64,000 bases of DNA from Ruania alkalisoli (GTDB taxonomy: Bacteria > Actinomycetota > Actinomycetes > Actinomycetales > Beutenbergiaceae). Shown piece after piece: positions 33,668-44,437 of the stretch. Under the pieces are notes generated by a model, which was not told where the DNA came from, did no database searches, and saw only the letters and a list, made by a program, of their open reading frames with translations. The position numbers were made by a program, and so were the translations under genes. Each line of letters starts with the position of its first letter. Positions within the stretch are counted from its first letter, which is position 1. Where the stretch lies: positions 3,381,581 to 3,445,580 of the forward strand of contig NZ_CP063169.1 in the NCBI RefSeq assembly GCF_014960965.1, written 5' to 3'.

Positions 33668-36004
33668 TCACGACTCTGGCGGTAGCAGCCCGAGCTCACG
33701 ACCTCGGCGCACCGCGTCCGCCCGCGTGTGCACGCCGAGCTTGGAGTAGATGGCACGGACCTGGGTGCGCACGGTGTTGACGGTGACGTAACTCCGGTGT
33801 GCCAGGACCGTAAGAGACCACGGGCCCTGAAGATCGCGCAGAACGGCGAACTCCCGGTCGGTGAGATGGACCGGGGCCCCCGGAGGTGGGTAGCCGGGTC
33901 CGGTGCGATCGAAGGGAATCCGGTCGAGGAATGCTCGCAGGTCTTGCTGCTCACCCGCAATGGCAAGCAGATCCTGCCGCGGCACCATTAAGAACGCACT
34001 GACGAGCCAGTGCATCTGGGCGACTGTCACGGCGAATCGCAGCGTGTCCTTCGCCTCCGTGTGGAGCCCCAGGCGATGCTGCGCACAGGCTCGTACGAGT
34101 GCGAGTCCCACCGCGCGGCGGGGATGAGCCGCTGCCCACTGATCGAAACCTCCGGTCCGCCGCAGCGCGCCCACGTTGTCTCCGGTGTAGAGGTCCACCC
34201 GGGCAGCGAGGGTCTCGGCGACTCGCAGCCCGCCGCTGGTCCGGGCCAGTAGTGATCGGCAGCGGTCGAGCTCGCCGGCCAGCAGGAACACGTCGACCTG
34301 CAGCGAGAGCGCTACCGACACGATCAACGGAGACGTCTCATCGGCGTCTACCCGATCGCTCGCGAACTCGACACGCATCAGATCATGTGAGGCCGGATCG
34401 CGCACAGCGAACGCAGCCTCAATGACCTCCGCCAGTTCGACCAACTCGGGTACTGGGCAGCCGCTGGTCTCGATGGAGGCGGGACTGCCCGGTTCTGCCC
34501 CGTCGAAGTGCAGCACCCACCGTGCCAGGCCCGCCAGGCACGCCCCGATGTCGTGGAGAGCACGGGCCTCGGTCACAGACTCGGCCAGCTCGTACCACGC
34601 GAGACCGCGGCGGCGCTGACCGAGCAGGGCCGACGCCAGCGCATGCCCCGCGGCAGCCGTCCGCCTCTGTCGTGGCTTCCCCGGCACCTCGACGCTGCGA
34701 TAGAGCTCAGCGAATGTGTGCTGAGCGCGCGCCAGATCGACCGCCAGCAACCGCCTCAGTGCGAGCCGCTCGAGGAGCTCAGGTACACGCGCGAGCGCAG
34801 GCGACTGACCGAACTCGTCCGTCACGGGGCGCCTCGCTCTGAGCTCGCCACCTGACCGCAGGAGCAGCAGCTCCGCTCGCTGGGCCACCAGACGATCCGG
34901 CAGTTGTGCCAGAGCGCGTGAGGCAACATCCGGATGATCGAGGAGCGACATCCACGAGCTGGTGGCAAGTTCTTCGATCAGCCGATGGTCCTCGGCCGCA
35001 ACTGCCTGTTCCAATGCCCGCACGGCGTCACCGGCACCACGCCATCGGTCCGCGAGGCGCTGGCGCACGCGCCGTGCCAGAGGCGGATCGGTCTCAGCGA
35101 GCAGCGCGGCCGCTGCCTGTCGGATCCGCTCCGGGATCTGGCCCCCGACCAGCAATCCGGACTCCGCGAGCACGCGACGTACCGATTCCGGCGTCGCGTC
35201 CTCGCCACACAGGTCCGCGAGCGTTGGTCCATCCAGATGTTCTGAAGCGGAGAGGACCATCAATGGCTGGGCAAATTCCGCTGCATCCGGTTCTCGTAGC
35301 GTTGCGGCGAGGAACCGCTCCAACCCGCCGCGAGGCGCCCGGCTCTGGCGATCCCGGAGCAGTAGGCGAACCAGCGCCGGCCAACCACCGACGTCGGCAC
35401 ACAGCGCCGCCGCTTCCTCGCGATCTATCGGCCGGCCAGACAGTTCCGCGTTCTGCGCCACCTCGTCCGCTCCGAGTGCGAGGTCGGGTGCGCGGACGAG
35501 CGTCGCGCCAGGTTCTGCCAACAGCAGGTGCTCGATCGGCTGTTCCCGCCGCGTCAGCACCACTGTACGGATCAGGCCTCCTCGACGAACGAGACCGACG
35601 ACCCCGCGATCGATGCGCGGGTCCGTCACGTGGTGATAGCCATCGAGAACAAGCACGACATGACGGGCCCGGCGTGCCGCTTGCGCACCGAGCACCGCAG
35701 CGAACGCGGCACTGTCTGCACGAGAATCCTCAATCGCTGCGCTCACGCCAGCCGCGTGCCGCATTCGGTGCCAGAACCCCCGCTCATCGAGGCCCGGTGT
35801 GAGGCGCACCCAGACGGGCAGCACCTCCTCTGTGGACCGTGTCACCATCCATCGCACCCAGGAGGCCTTGCCCCAGCCACGGGGGGCCCGGACCACGGTC
35901 ACGGCCGGCAGGGCCGTCGTGGTGGCGGCCAGTTCCGACGGCGGCACGTACGACGTGGATAGCCGGGGCAACCCAGGCGACACGTCAACCATGCCGGTTC
36001 TCAC
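33668..36004 (-). CDS. LuxR-family regulator with degenerate STAND (MalT-like) ATPase domain
   Basis: The 778-residue protein has an N-terminal P-loop region, a long helical middle (~260-700, tetratricopeptide-like) and a C-terminal LuxR helix-turn-helix ([14 protein letters not shown], then [20 protein letters not shown]). Walker A reads APRGWGKAS (residues 40-48): the Ser/Thr after Lys46 is Ala47. Walker B is VLVLDGYHH, with Gly122 replacing the second acidic residue. ATP binding or hydrolysis is therefore probably weak or lost. The start is GTG 36004, overlapping the previous stop; ATG 35992 is possible. It appears to be a paralogue of the gene upstream. The inducer and targets are unknown. 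Confidence 0.85.
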   Translation of the reverse strand: MRTGMVDVSPGLPRLSTSYVPPSELAATTTALPAVTVVRAPRGWGKASWVRWMVTRSTEEVLPVWVRLTPGLDERGFWHRMRHAAGVSAAIEDSRADSAAFAAVLGAQAARRARHVVLVLDGYHHVTDPRIDRGVVGLVRRGGLIRTVVLTRREQPIEHLLLAEPGATLVRAPDLALGADEVAQNAELSGRPIDREEAAALCADVGGWPALVRLLLRDRQSRAPRGGLERFLAATLREPDAAEFAQPLMVLSASEHLDGPTLADLCGEDATPESVRRVLAESGLLVGGQIPERIRQAAAALLAETDPPLARRVRQRLADRWRGAGDAVRALEQAVAAEDHRLIEELATSSWMSLLDHPDVASRALAQLPDRLVAQRAELLLLRSGGELRARRPVTDEFGQSPALARVPELLERLALRRLLAVDLARAQHTFAELYRSVEVPGKPRQRRTAAAGHALASALLGQRRRGLAWYELAESVTEARALHDIGACLAGLARWVLHFDGAEPGSPASIETSGCPVPELVELAEVIEAAFAVRDPASHDLMRVEFASDRVDADETSPLIVSVALSLQVDVFLLAGELDRCRSLLARTSGGLRVAETLAARVDLYTGDNVGALRRTGGFDQWAAAHPRRAVGLALVRACAQHRLGLHTEAKDTLRFAVTVAQMHWLVSAFLMVPRQDLLAIAGEQQDLRAFLDRIPFDRTGPGYPPPGAPVHLTDREFAVLRDLQGPWSLTVLAHRSYVTVNTVRTQVRAIYSKLGVHTRADAVRRGRELGLLPPES

Positions 36005-38433
36005 CCTTGCCGCCGTGCGGCGGCCAGGGCCTCCGCACGGTTGGACACGTCGAGCTTTCGGTAGACGGACCGCAGCTGAGTCTTCACCGTGTTGGCCGAC
36101 AGACCGAGGGCTTGGGCGATCCCCACCGGGCCCGGGTGATCCGCGAGCGCTTCGAGGATCTCCAGTTCGCGGGATGTGAGCGCACTGAAGCCGCGCGACT
36201 CGGTCGCCGGTGGCTCGGCCCTGTGGGGACCGGGCCAGAGTCTCAGGACATCACCGTCGCTGGCCGCAAGGGCCACGAATGCATGCCTGCCCATCAGTAC
36301 GAACGGCCGTCGCTGACCAGTCTGCTGAGCGAGCGAGACGGCTGTGTCAAAGGCCTCCGCGGCGCGACCTGCTTGCCGCGTGGCGTGAAAAGCAGCAGCA
36401 AGCAGGACCCGGCACTCCATGGAATACCGCTGCGTCAGTGCACGTGAGTCCAGCACCCTGGAGGCATGTCGCACGACCTCGTCGTAAGCGTGCTCATGCA
36501 ACGCCAGCTTCGCCTGGCTGACACGGACCAGCTGGTGGGGTTCGACGCGAGCGACCACCTGGTGTGCGACGTCCGCCATTCCCGCAGCCAGCAGCGCTTC
36601 CACCAGGGTCTCGGTCAAGAGCGCCTCGGCGCGTGAACCTCGCCTGAGGTAGCGCACAGCTGCCCGCAGTTCGTTAGTGACAGCGACGATGTCATCGCGG
36701 CTTCCGGCGAGCACGGCGTGATGTGCCCGGACGAAGACCGCCAGCGCCCACAGTTCGTCCCGATGATGACGTTCTGGTAGGGCTGCAACGGTCTCGTTCG
36801 CGTCCTCGCCAGCAGCATCGACACTGGCGAGTGCACGGGCCACGGATGCGCTGGCGCCGAGGATCCCATTGTTCTGGCCTGGCTCTAGCTCGAGCTCGGC
36901 AAGCCAACGCAGGGCGGTGCGCGGTTCCCCCTGGATGGCATGCACCAGCGCGAGCCCTGTCGTTCCGAATACGGCAGTCTGCTTGCCTGCGCCGTCCAGG
37001 AGCGCGACCGCACGCGCCTGCGAGAACGCGTACAGCGCGATATCCAGCTCGCCGTGCAGTGCGCTGGCGACACCCCACTGGAGCAGGACCATCTGCACGT
37101 CCTGTCCGTCGTGGCCCGACGGCGTCGTCCTATCCCGTAGATCCGCGTGTTGGCGGAGTACTTCCGCGTAGAGGGCAGGAGAGTCCGGGCCGCGCCGACG
37201 GTGCCGTCCATCACGAGGAACCACATCGCCGTCCAGATAGTCGACTGCCACCCGCAGCCGGGCGTTCTCGGCAACCAACGGCGCTGGGAACATACGCGCA
37301 ACTTCGCCCAGCAACAGCGGCTCTTCCACCAGCAACCGGTCCCAGTCGTGGTCGAGTACGTCCAGCGCGCGCTCCCACTCGCCTGCTCGCGCGGCATGCG
37401 AGAGCACCTGCGCGGGTAGCTGCCGCCGCTCCGCGTACCGCATGAGCGCATGGTGCACCTCGATCTCGAGCTCTGGGTGCCGTTCTCGGACCATGCGTAC
37501 GAGGGCCGACCTGATCGCCGGGGCGTAGGAGTAGCGCGGTCCAGCAACGGTTTCGCGTTCGTAGATCAGGCCAGCCATCAGCACGTTGCGCAAGAGCCGA
37601 GCGGTGTTTCCCTCGGGAACGATCTCGCGCGCGATCTCAAGATCGAACTCCTCTGGGATCGCCGTGCGCAACAAGAAGGCCCGGACCTTCTCGAACCGCA
37701 GATCGCGCACCATTGCAGCCACGTAGTGTTCAACGACGTCGCGATCGATCGTCGCAGGAGCACCATCACCACTCGACCGGACCAGGCCGGCGCGGATGGC
37801 TGACGGCCATCCGCCAAGGTCCACTGCAACCTGCTGAGCCTCGTCCTTCGTCAGTTCCGCTCCGAGGCGACGCGCAAGGCGAAACACGCCATCCCCGGTG
37901 AGGCGGAGGTCGTCCGGATCGATGACCGCGGCGTCAACGGACAACGTCCCGGTCGTTTCGATCGGACGGAGCGTTCGCCCTGCGACCACCACGTACAGCT
38001 GGTCGTTGTGCTTGACGAGGTCGACCAGCTCGTCATCGATCGCTCCAGGATCCTCGTGCAGTCCAGCCTCGTGCATGTCGTCGATGACCAGGAGCAGCGG
38101 CATGGGATGGGTGCGCAGGAACTCAGTGACTGCGGTGCGCGCATCGTCACCACCGTCAGGCAGCCCGGCGACGGTGAGCGCCACCGCGACCTCCGACCAA
38201 AACCCGTCGCCGAAGTTGCTCTCCATGGTCAGCGCCGCGTACACGGTCTGAGGCCGGTCGGGACTGATGTCGAACCACTGCAGGAGGGCGCTGGTCTTGC
38301 CATAGCCGCGGGGACCCCTGATAACCGTCAGCGGATAGTGGGACGACAATGTAGCCAGCACCGCGTCCGGAATCTCGGCATCGCGCGGAAGGCGTGGCAC
38401 ACCCTGAGGACGCGGCGGCTGTGGACGCGCCAT
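36001..38433 (-). CDS. LuxR-family regulator with intact STAND (MalT-like) ATPase domain
   Basis: The 810-residue protein has canonical Walker A GPRGYGKTS (40-48) and Walker B LLLVIDDMHE (Asp118, Asp119). A helical-repeat middle and a C-terminal LuxR DNA-binding domain follow (LTSRELEILEALADHPG, LSANTVKTQLRSVYRKLDV). STAND regulators of this type (MalT, LAL proteins) are ATP-dependent switches that oligomerise on inducer binding. The ATG at 38433 is preceded by GGGAGGTGAGG. An inverted repeat GCCTCAC/GTGAGGC surrounds this region (about 38436-38460). It lies 162 bases after map and is coupled to the degenerate partner downstream. Confidence 0.88.
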   Translation of the reverse strand: MARPQPPRPQGVPRLPRDAEIPDAVLATLSSHYPLTVIRGPRGYGKTSALLQWFDISPDRPQTVYAALTMESNFGDGFWSEVAVALTVAGLPDGGDDARTAVTEFLRTHPMPLLLVIDDMHEAGLHEDPGAIDDELVDLVKHNDQLYVVVAGRTLRPIETTGTLSVDAAVIDPDDLRLTGDGVFRLARRLGAELTKDEAQQVAVDLGGWPSAIRAGLVRSSGDGAPATIDRDVVEHYVAAMVRDLRFEKVRAFLLRTAIPEEFDLEIAREIVPEGNTARLLRNVLMAGLIYERETVAGPRYSYAPAIRSALVRMVRERHPELEIEVHHALMRYAERRQLPAQVLSHAARAGEWERALDVLDHDWDRLLVEEPLLLGEVARMFPAPLVAENARLRVAVDYLDGDVVPRDGRHRRRGPDSPALYAEVLRQHADLRDRTTPSGHDGQDVQMVLLQWGVASALHGELDIALYAFSQARAVALLDGAGKQTAVFGTTGLALVHAIQGEPRTALRWLAELELEPGQNNGILGASASVARALASVDAAGEDANETVAALPERHHRDELWALAVFVRAHHAVLAGSRDDIVAVTNELRAAVRYLRRGSRAEALLTETLVEALLAAGMADVAHQVVARVEPHQLVRVSQAKLALHEHAYDEVVRHASRVLDSRALTQRYSMECRVLLAAAFHATRQAGRAAEAFDTAVSLAQQTGQRRPFVLMGRHAFVALAASDGDVLRLWPGPHRAEPPATESRGFSALTSRELEILEALADHPGPVGIAQALGLSANTVKTQLRSVYRKLDVSNRAEALAAARRQG

Positions 38434-38595
38434 AGTGCCTCACCTCCCGGGCTGAGTGAGGCCGACGCTAGCATCCAGGGCTCGCCACAGCAGCCTCCCA
38501 TCCACAGGCAACTCGTCGACGACGAGCGAGCAAGACTGCGGTTGATCCCGGTCCCTGAGACCGTGGTCCGGGTCGTGGCCAGACGGGGTCCCGTG

Positions 38596-39417
38596 TCAGT
38601 CGAGCGGCACCGGGGTCACACCGAACGCTGCCAGGGCTCCGGCGCCACCGTCTCGGGCCGTCAGCACCCAGATTCCGTCCTCATGCACAGCGACAGTGTG
38701 CTCAGCGTGCGCTGCCCTGGAGCCATCAGTGGTGACGACAGTCCACTCGTCCTCGAGCACTGAGGTCTCCTCTGTCCCACGCGTGATCATCGGCTCGATC
38801 GCTACGCACAGACCCGCCTTGATCTTGGGACCCCGGTGCGTGGAACGGTAGTTCAGCACGTCGGGTGGCTGATGCATCGCCGTGCCGATTCCGTGACCGA
38901 CGTAGTCGCGGATGATCCCGTATCTGGTCTCCCTCGACTCGAGGGAGTCCTCGATCGCGTCACCGACCACCCCTAGCCGCCCGCCACCTGCAAGCGCTGC
39001 GATCCCGTCCCAGAGCGCTACCTCCGCCGCGTCCACCATCGCCCGGTCGCTAGGGTCACTCTCACCGACGATGGCGGTGAAGGCCGCATCACCGTGCCAA
39101 CCCTCGATGATCGCGCCGGCGTCGACCGAAACCACGTCACCCTCGCGCAGGACGCGATCACCGGGAATGCCGTGCACGACCTCGTCGTTGACGGAAACGC
39201 ACAGAACACCGGGGAAGCCGTGGTAGCCGAGGAAGTTCGATCGCGCTCCCGCCGAATCGAGCACGTCTGCTGCAACAGCATCCAGGTCCCTTGTGCGCAC
39301 ACCGTGTGTCATCGCGTCCCTGACAGCGTCATGTACATCCGCAACCACCAGGCCCGCCCTGCGCATGAGGCGAATCTCGTCGGGAGACTTCAGCTCGATC
39401 GACGACCGTCCGAACAT
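38596..39417 (-). CDS. map: Methionine aminopeptidase, type I
   Basis: Removes the initiator methionine from new proteins. All five metal ligands are visible: VSVDAG, WHGDAAF, GHGIGTAMHQPP, AIEPMI and AEHTVAV. The 273-residue length is typical. It begins two bases after adk ends, continuing the secY-adk-map unit. Downstream in the direction of transcription comes the regulator pair rather than infA. Confidence 0.97.
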   Translation of the reverse strand: MFGRSSIELKSPDEIRLMRRAGLVVADVHDAVRDAMTHGVRTRDLDAVAADVLDSAGARSNFLGYHGFPGVLCVSVNDEVVHGIPGDRVLREGDVVSVDAGAIIEGWHGDAAFTAIVGESDPSDRAMVDAAEVALWDGIAALAGGGRLGVVGDAIEDSLESRETRYGIIRDYVGHGIGTAMHQPPDVLNYRSTHRGPKIKAGLCVAIEPMITRGTEETSVLEDEWTVVTTDGSRAAHAEHTVAVHEDGIWVLTARDGGAGALAAFGVTPVPLD

Positions 39418-39419
39418 CG

Positions 39420-39986
39420 TCAGGCGAGAACGGCCGTCAGCCGCTCGGTGACCTCGTCCATCTCGCCCATTCCGTCGACCTGGATGAGCAGACCGCGCTC
39501 GGAGTAGACGTCGACGAGCGGAGCCGTCTGCTCGGCATAGACCTCGAGCCGTCGCCGGATCACCGATTCGGTGTCGTCGGCGCGCCCCTGCTCCTGAGCA
39601 CGCTTGAGCAGTCGCTGGACGACCTCGTCGGTGTCGGCAGTCAGCTCGATCACGTGGGTGAGCCCGCCCCTGCCAGCGAGCATCTGATCGAGTTCGTTCA
39701 CCTGAGATGCGGTCCGGGGGTATCCGTCAAGCAGGAACCCATCTGCCGCATCCGGTTCGGAGAGCCGCCCGGCAACCATCTGGTTCGTCACTTCGTCGGG
39801 CACATACTCACCAGCATTCATGTACTTCTGGGCGAGCTGTCCGAGTTCGGTACCCTCGGCCACGTTGCTGCGGAATATATCGCCGGTGGAGATCGCCGGG
39901 ACGCCCAGGTGATCAGCCAGGCGGGCGGCCTGCGTACCCTTTCCTGCGCCGGGCGGACCGAGCAGGACCAGTCGCGCATTCGTCAT
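39420..39986 (-). CDS. adk: Adenylate kinase, short form
   Basis: Interconverts AMP + ATP and 2 ADP. The P-loop [13 protein letters not shown] is at 8-20, the AMP-binding helix contains ISTGDIFRS, and [12 protein letters not shown] carries the conserved Asp-Gly-Tyr/Phe-Pro-Arg motif. The 188-residue length and the absence of a zinc-binding LID show the short actinobacterial type. The ATG at 39986 overlaps the secY stop (ATGA). Confidence 0.97.
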   Translation of the reverse strand: MTNARLVLLGPPGAGKGTQAARLADHLGVPAISTGDIFRSNVAEGTELGQLAQKYMNAGEYVPDEVTNQMVAGRLSEPDAADGFLLDGYPRTASQVNELDQMLAGRGGLTHVIELTADTDEVVQRLLKRAQEQGRADDTESVIRRRLEVYAEQTAPLVDVYSERGLLIQVDGMGEMDEVTERLTAVLA

Positions 39987-41281
39987 CGCAAGAACCCTTC
40001 GTAGTGCCGTTGCTGCAGTTGGGAATCGATCTGCTTGACCGTCTCCAGCCCCACGCTCACCAGGATCAACAGCGAGGTGCCGCCGAACGGGATCGTGGTG
40101 CTGATTCCCATCAGTTTGAAGGCGATCGTCGGGATCAGTGCGACAATCGCGAGATAGATCGCGCCCGCTGTGGTGATGCGGGTGATCACATACTGCAGGT
40201 ACTCCGCCGTCGGGCGGCCGGCCCGGATGCCCGGGATGAAGCCTCCGTAGCGCTTCATGTTGTCAGCGACGTCGTCGGGGTTGAACGTGATCGACGTGTA
40301 GAAGAAGGCGAAGAACAGGATCAGCACCACGTAGACCGCGATGTAGATGTTCTGCCCGGGATCGGCGAGGTTGCTCGCCACCCACTGCACCCACGGTGTG
40401 GTCTGGTCATCGACGAACTGCGCGGCCAGCACAGGCAGAGCCATCAGTGAGGACGCGAAGATCACCGGGATCACGCCGGACATGTTGATCTTGATCGGGA
40501 TGTACGTGCTGGACCCGCCATACATACGCCGCCCGACCATGCGCTTGGCGTACTGAACCGGGATACGACGTTGTGACTGCTCGACGAACACGATCAGACC
40601 GATCACCAGCAGCGAGATGACGACGAAGATCGCCAGCTTGATCAGTCCGTCCTCAGCCAGCTGGATCTGCCGGAATGCTGAGGGGAAGCTTGAGGCGATC
40701 GAGGTGAAGATCAGCAGCGACATCCCGTTGCCGACTCCGCGCTCGGTGATGAGCTCTCCCAGCCACATGATCAGACCCGTCCCGGCTGTCATGGTCAGGA
40801 TCATCAGCAGGATCGTCATCACCGACTCGTCGACGAGGATGTCCAGGTTGCAGTCCGGGTACAGGTTGCCGGTACGCGCCACGGTGATGATCGTCGTGGC
40901 CTGGAGGATAGCCAGGCCGATCGTCAGATAGCGGGTGTACTGGGTCAGCACCGCCGTACCGGACTGCCCCTCCTTGTGGAGAGCTTCGAATCGGGGGATT
41001 ACGACCCGCAGCAACTGCACGATGATGCTGGCGGTGATGTAGGGCATGACCCCGAGTGCGAACACTGACAGCTGCAGCAGCGCCCCACCACTGAACAGGT
41101 TCACCAGGCCGAGGACGCTCCCGTCCGTGCCGGGCGCGGTGCACACCCGCACGTTGGTGTAGTCGATCCCCGGTGTCGGAACGAACGACCCGAACCGGAA
41201 GATGGCCATGATCCCGAGCGTGAAGAGCAGCTTCCGCCTCAGATCCGGCGTACGGAACGCGCGGACGAATGCGCTGAGCAA
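39983..41281 (-). CDS. secY: Protein translocase channel subunit SecY
   Basis: The 432-residue protein has ten membrane helices and forms the Sec channel with SecE and SecG. Recognisable parts are the N-terminal [17 protein letters not shown], the plug region (TPGIDY, then [19 protein letters not shown]), and the cytoplasmic loop [13 protein letters not shown], which contacts ribosomes and SecA. The start is TTG 41281 (M-LSAFVRAF), consistent with relatives, behind AGGAGG. A 211-base gap to rplO may contain a promoter, but none is convincing. Confidence 0.97.
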   Translation of the reverse strand: MLSAFVRAFRTPDLRRKLLFTLGIMAIFRFGSFVPTPGIDYTNVRVCTAPGTDGSVLGLVNLFSGGALLQLSVFALGVMPYITASIIVQLLRVVIPRFEALHKEGQSGTAVLTQYTRYLTIGLAILQATTIITVARTGNLYPDCNLDILVDESVMTILLMILTMTAGTGLIMWLGELITERGVGNGMSLLIFTSIASSFPSAFRQIQLAEDGLIKLAIFVVISLLVIGLIVFVEQSQRRIPVQYAKRMVGRRMYGGSSTYIPIKINMSGVIPVIFASSLMALPVLAAQFVDDQTTPWVQWVASNLADPGQNIYIAVYVVLILFFAFFYTSITFNPDDVADNMKRYGGFIPGIRAGRPTAEYLQYVITRITTAGAIYLAIVALIPTIAFKLMGISTTIPFGGTSLLILVSVGLETVKQIDSQLQQRHYEGFLR

Positions 41282-41492
41282 TGGTCCTCCTGGGAGGGAT
41301 CAGTGGGTTCTCGAGGCCGACAGCACCAGCCCCGTCGAACGAATGACAGGTACCGACTGCCTACGGTACGGCATCAGCGCCGTGACCTCGTCCGGCAGAC
41401 AGAACACCGCGGAGTGTCGCAACCACGGTTGGATACGAAGACGGCGACGCGGGAGCACTCCCACGCCGCCGTCCCCAGAGTTCATGCAGACC

Positions 41493-41981
41493 TCAGGCGA
41501 GCTCGACGCTGCCTCCAGCAGCGACGATCTTGTCCTTGGCAGAGGCCGACACGGCGCTCACGCCGGTGACCTCGAGCTTGACGCTCACCTCGCCGGTGCC
41601 GAGCACCTTGACAGGCTTCCCGCCGCGGACCGCGCCCTTGGCGACGAGGTCCTCCACCGTCACCGCACCGCCCTCCGGGAAGAGGGCACTGAGCTTGTCC
41701 AGGTTCACTACCTGGTACTCGGTACGGAATGGGTTCTTGAACCCTCGCAGCTTTGGCAGACGCATATGCAGCGGCGTCTGACCACCCTCAAACCCGGCGG
41801 GCACCTGGTAACGAGCCTTGGTGCCCTTGGTGCCCCGACCTGCGGTCTTCCCCTTCGATGCTTCACCGCGACCGACGCGAGTCTTCGCGGTGCGTGCCCC
41901 GGGCGCGGGACGCAGGTGGTGCACCTTCAGAGGTGCGGGCCCGGCGCTCTTGCCTGCAGCCCCGCTCTTCTTCTCGGCCAT
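41493..41981 (-). CDS. rplO: 50S ribosomal protein L15
   Basis: The 162-residue protein has [30 protein letters not shown] and [19 protein letters not shown] as family signatures. I chose ATG 41981, which has AGGAGG nine bases upstream; a TTG three codons earlier would overlap rpmD and sits right against the ribosome-binding site. It is the last gene of the spc cluster before the secY gap. Confidence 0.96.
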   Translation of the reverse strand: MAEKKSGAAGKSAGPAPLKVHHLRPAPGARTAKTRVGRGEASKGKTAGRGTKGTKARYQVPAGFEGGQTPLHMRLPKLRGFKNPFRTEYQVVNLDKLSALFPEGGAVTVEDLVAKGAVRGGKPVKVLGTGEVSVKLEVTGVSAVSASAKDKIVAAGGSVELA

Positions 41982-41982
41982 G

Positions 41983-42165
41983 TCAGTCAACCTCCTCGAC
42001 GGTGACGAGATGCGCCACCGTGGTGACCATGCCGCGGACCTCGGGACGGTCTTCCTTCACGACGGAATCGCCGATTCGCTTGAGACCGAGCGAGCGCAGC
42101 GTGTCACGCTGGTTCTGCTTCCCGCCGATGGCGGACTTCTTCTGGGTGACCTTCAGCTGACTCAT
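41983..42165 (-). CDS. rpmD: 50S ribosomal protein L30
   Basis: The 60-residue single-domain protein contains [20 protein letters not shown] and ends [15 protein letters not shown]. Its ATG overlaps the rpsE stop by four bases (ATGA), and it ends one base before the rplO start codon. Confidence 0.96.
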   Translation of the reverse strand: MSQLKVTQKKSAIGGKQNQRDTLRSLGLKRIGDSVVKEDRPEVRGMVTTVAHLVTVEEVD

Positions 42166-42824
42166 GACGCCACCTCGGCGCTCTCCTTGTCGACGCTGGC
42201 GTCCGCGCGCCCCGCGGCCTGAGCCCGCAGCATCGCGTGCGGTGCGACCTCGTCGAGAGGCAGGCCACGCCGGGCCGCCACAGCCTCGGGCTGCTCAAGC
42301 GCCTTCAGACCCGCCACCGTGGCATGCACGATGTTGATCGCGTTGGACGACCCGAGCGACTTGCTCAGGATGTCATGGATGCCGGCACAGTCCAGCACGG
42401 CGCGCACCGGACCACCGGCGATAACACCGGTACCCGGAGAAGCCGGGCGAAGAAGCACCACACCGGCGGCGTCCTCACCCTGCACCGTGTGCGGGATGGT
42501 CTTCTGGATCATCGGGACCTTGAAGAAGTTCTTCTTCGCCTCCTCGACGCCCTTGGCAATCGCCGCCGGCACCTCCTTGGCCTTGCCGTAGCCCACGCCG
42601 ACGGTGCCTTCACCGTCGCCGACCACCACGAGAGCCGTGAAGGAGAAGCGACGACCACCCTTGACGACCTTGGCGACGCGATTGATCGTCACGACCCGCT
42701 CGACGTAGGTGTTGCGGTCGTCGCCTCGACGGTTGTCGCCGCCGCGACGATCACGACGGTCGTTGGTGCGCTCGCCGCCGGCGCCGGCGGACGAACCGGT
42801 CCTGCTGCGCTGGGGAGCAGCCAT
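42162..42824 (-). CDS. rpsE: 30S ribosomal protein S5
   Basis: The 220-residue protein has a basic Arg/Gly-rich N-terminal extension (~40 residues), the double-stranded RNA-binding part ([20 protein letters not shown]) and [12 protein letters not shown]. Of two adjacent ATGs I chose 42824, which is seven bases from AAAGGA; 42827 is the alternative. S5 lies at the mRNA entry site and affects decoding accuracy. Confidence 0.96.
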   Translation of the reverse strand: MAAPQRSRTGSSAGAGGERTNDRRDRRGGDNRRGDDRNTYVERVVTINRVAKVVKGGRRFSFTALVVVGDGEGTVGVGYGKAKEVPAAIAKGVEEAKKNFFKVPMIQKTIPHTVQGEDAAGVVLLRPASPGTGVIAGGPVRAVLDCAGIHDILSKSLGSSNAINIVHATVAGLKALEQPEAVAARRGLPLDEVAPHAMLRAQAAGRADASVDKESAEVAS

Positions 42825-42861
42825 CATGCGATCCTTTGCTCGTTGGTGTGCTGAGGAACGG

Positions 42862-43233
42862 TCACAGGGACAGCCCTCCCTCGCGGGCGCCGTCGGCCAC
42901 TGCCGCGACACGTCCGTGGTACTTGTTGCCGCCTCGGTCAAACACGGCGAGGCCGACGCCTTGGGCCTTGGCCCGCTTGGCGACCAGCTCACCGACCTGA
43001 CGCGCCTTGGCAGTCTTGTCGCCGGAGTCCGCACGAAGGTCGGCTTCGAGCGAGGAGGCCGACGCGAGTGTGACGCCCGCGGTGTCGTCCACCAGCTGCG
43101 CCACGATGTGGCGCGCAGAGCGGTTGACCACGAGACGCGGACGCTCGGTGGTACCGGTGATCCGCTTGCGGACCCGCAGGTGACGACGCGCTCGTGCCGT
43201 CCGCTTGCCCTTGCCCTTGATGGACACAGCCAT
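42862..43233 (-). CDS. rplR: 50S ribosomal protein L18
   Basis: The 123-residue protein contains [20 protein letters not shown], a basic N-terminal region that binds 5S rRNA, and the end [20 protein letters not shown]. It starts two bases after rplF and precedes rpsE by 37 bases. Confidence 0.97.
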   Translation of the reverse strand: MAVSIKGKGKRTARARRHLRVRKRITGTTERPRLVVNRSARHIVAQLVDDTAGVTLASASSLEADLRADSGDKTAKARQVGELVAKRAKAQGVGLAVFDRGGNKYHGRVAAVADGAREGGLSL

Positions 43234-43235
43234 GG

Positions 43236-43775
43236 CTACTTACCAGCCTTTCCGACCTTGCGGCGGACCTGCTCGCCCGCGTACCGCACACCCTTGCCCT
43301 TGTACGGCTCGGGCTTACGGATCTTCCTGATGTTCGCCGCAACCTCACCGACGACCTGCTTGTCGATGCCGACAACCGAGAACTTGGTCGGCGACTCGAC
43401 GTTGAACGTGATGCCCTCCGGTGCCGTCACTGTGACCGGGTGCGAGAAGCCCAGCGCAAACTCCAGATCGGAGCCCTTCGCCTGCACACGGAAACCCGTG
43501 CCGACGATCTCGAGGTTCTTCTCGTAGCCCTGCGTCACACCCTGCACGCAGTTGGCGATCAGAGTGCGGGTCAGTCCGTGCAACGAGCGCGACTCGCGCT
43601 CCTCGTCCGGCCGACTGACCACGATCGCGCCATCGGAATCACGAGTGACCGTGATCGGGGCGGGAACATTGTGCGACAGCGTGCCCTTGGGACCCTTGAC
43701 CGTCACGGCCTGGCCGTCGATGGACACGTCCACCCCACTGGGCACGGCGACGGGGATCTTGCCGATGCGAGACAT
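43236..43775 (-). CDS. rplF: 50S ribosomal protein L6
   Basis: The 179-residue protein starts at ATG 43775 ([15 protein letters not shown]); an upstream in-frame extension of eight codons overlaps the leader and is rejected. It has two similar RNA-binding domains. The conserved [13 protein letters not shown] near the C-terminus contacts 23S rRNA close to the sarcin-ricin loop. Confidence 0.96.
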   Translation of the reverse strand: MSRIGKIPVAVPSGVDVSIDGQAVTVKGPKGTLSHNVPAPITVTRDSDGAIVVSRPDEERESRSLHGLTRTLIANCVQGVTQGYEKNLEIVGTGFRVQAKGSDLEFALGFSHPVTVTAPEGITFNVESPTKFSVVGIDKQVVGEVAANIRKIRKPEPYKGKGVRYAGEQVRRKVGKAGK

Positions 43776-43795
43776 ACTTGTGGCTCCTCCCTCAA

Positions 43796-44194
43796 TCACC
43801 AGACGTAGGCGAGGACTTCCCCACCTACGCCCTTCTTGGCTGCCTGCTTGTCCGTCAGCAGACCAGAGGAGGTGGACAGAATCGCCACTCCGAGTCCGCC
43901 GAGCACCCTGGGCAGGTTGGTCGACTTCGCGTACACACGCAGCCCTGGCTTCGAAACCCGGCGCACACCGGCGAGCGAACGCTCACGGTTGGGCCCGAAC
44001 TTCAGCTGCAGGCTGAGAGTCTTGCCCACCTCGGCGTCCTCGACGGTCCAGCCACTGATGTAGCCCTCCGCCTGCAGGATCTCCGCGATGTGGGACTTGA
44101 GCTTGGAGTACGGCATGGAAACCGTCTCGTGGAACGCCGAGTTCGCATTGCGCAAGCGCGTCAACATGTCGGCGATGGGGTCAGTCATTGTCAT
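43796..44194 (-). CDS. rpsH: 30S ribosomal protein S8
   Basis: The 132-residue protein begins [20 protein letters not shown] and ends [20 protein letters not shown], with [14 protein letters not shown] typical of the central strand. S8 binds the 16S central domain and, in E. coli, represses the spc operon; autogenous control here is possible but not visible. Confidence 0.97.
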   Translation of the reverse strand: MTMTDPIADMLTRLRNANSAFHETVSMPYSKLKSHIAEILQAEGYISGWTVEDAEVGKTLSLQLKFGPNRERSLAGVRRVSKPGLRVYAKSTNLPRVLGGLGVAILSTSSGLLTDKQAAKKGVGGEVLAYVW

Positions 44195-44250
44195 CGGGCT
44201 GATGCCCTTCCTCGTCGCGGTTTCCTAGTCGGACCTGCGACGTAGTCGTT

Positions 44251-44436
44251 TTACCAGCTGCTCTTGGTGACGCCGGGGAGCTGGCCGGCGAGCGCCATCT
44301 CACGCAGGCACACGCGGCACAGGCCGAACTTGCGGTAGACGGAGTGCGGACGTCCACACTTCGCGCACCGGGTGTAGGAACGCACCGCGAACTTTGGCTT
44401 ACGGTTGGCCTTCTGGATCAGAGCGGTCTTCGCCAC
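44251..44436 (-). CDS. rpsZ: 30S ribosomal protein S14, zinc-binding type Z
   Basis: The 61-residue short form has two Cys pairs (CAKCGRPH and CRVCLR) that bind zinc. Actinobacteria often have a second, zinc-free S14 elsewhere for zinc starvation; none is in this window. It starts one base before the rplE stop region and is followed by rpsH after 56 bases. Confidence 0.97.
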   Translation of the reverse strand: MAKTALIQKANRKPKFAVRSYTRCAKCGRPHSVYRKFGLCRVCLREMALAGQLPGVTKSSW

Positions 44437-44437
44437 G

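Noticed and set aside
33430-33966. An N-terminally extended IF-1 of about 250 residues
   Set aside because: The extension covers the promoter/leader and the end of the regulator gene; IF-1 is always about 72 residues and ATG 33429 has GGAGG.
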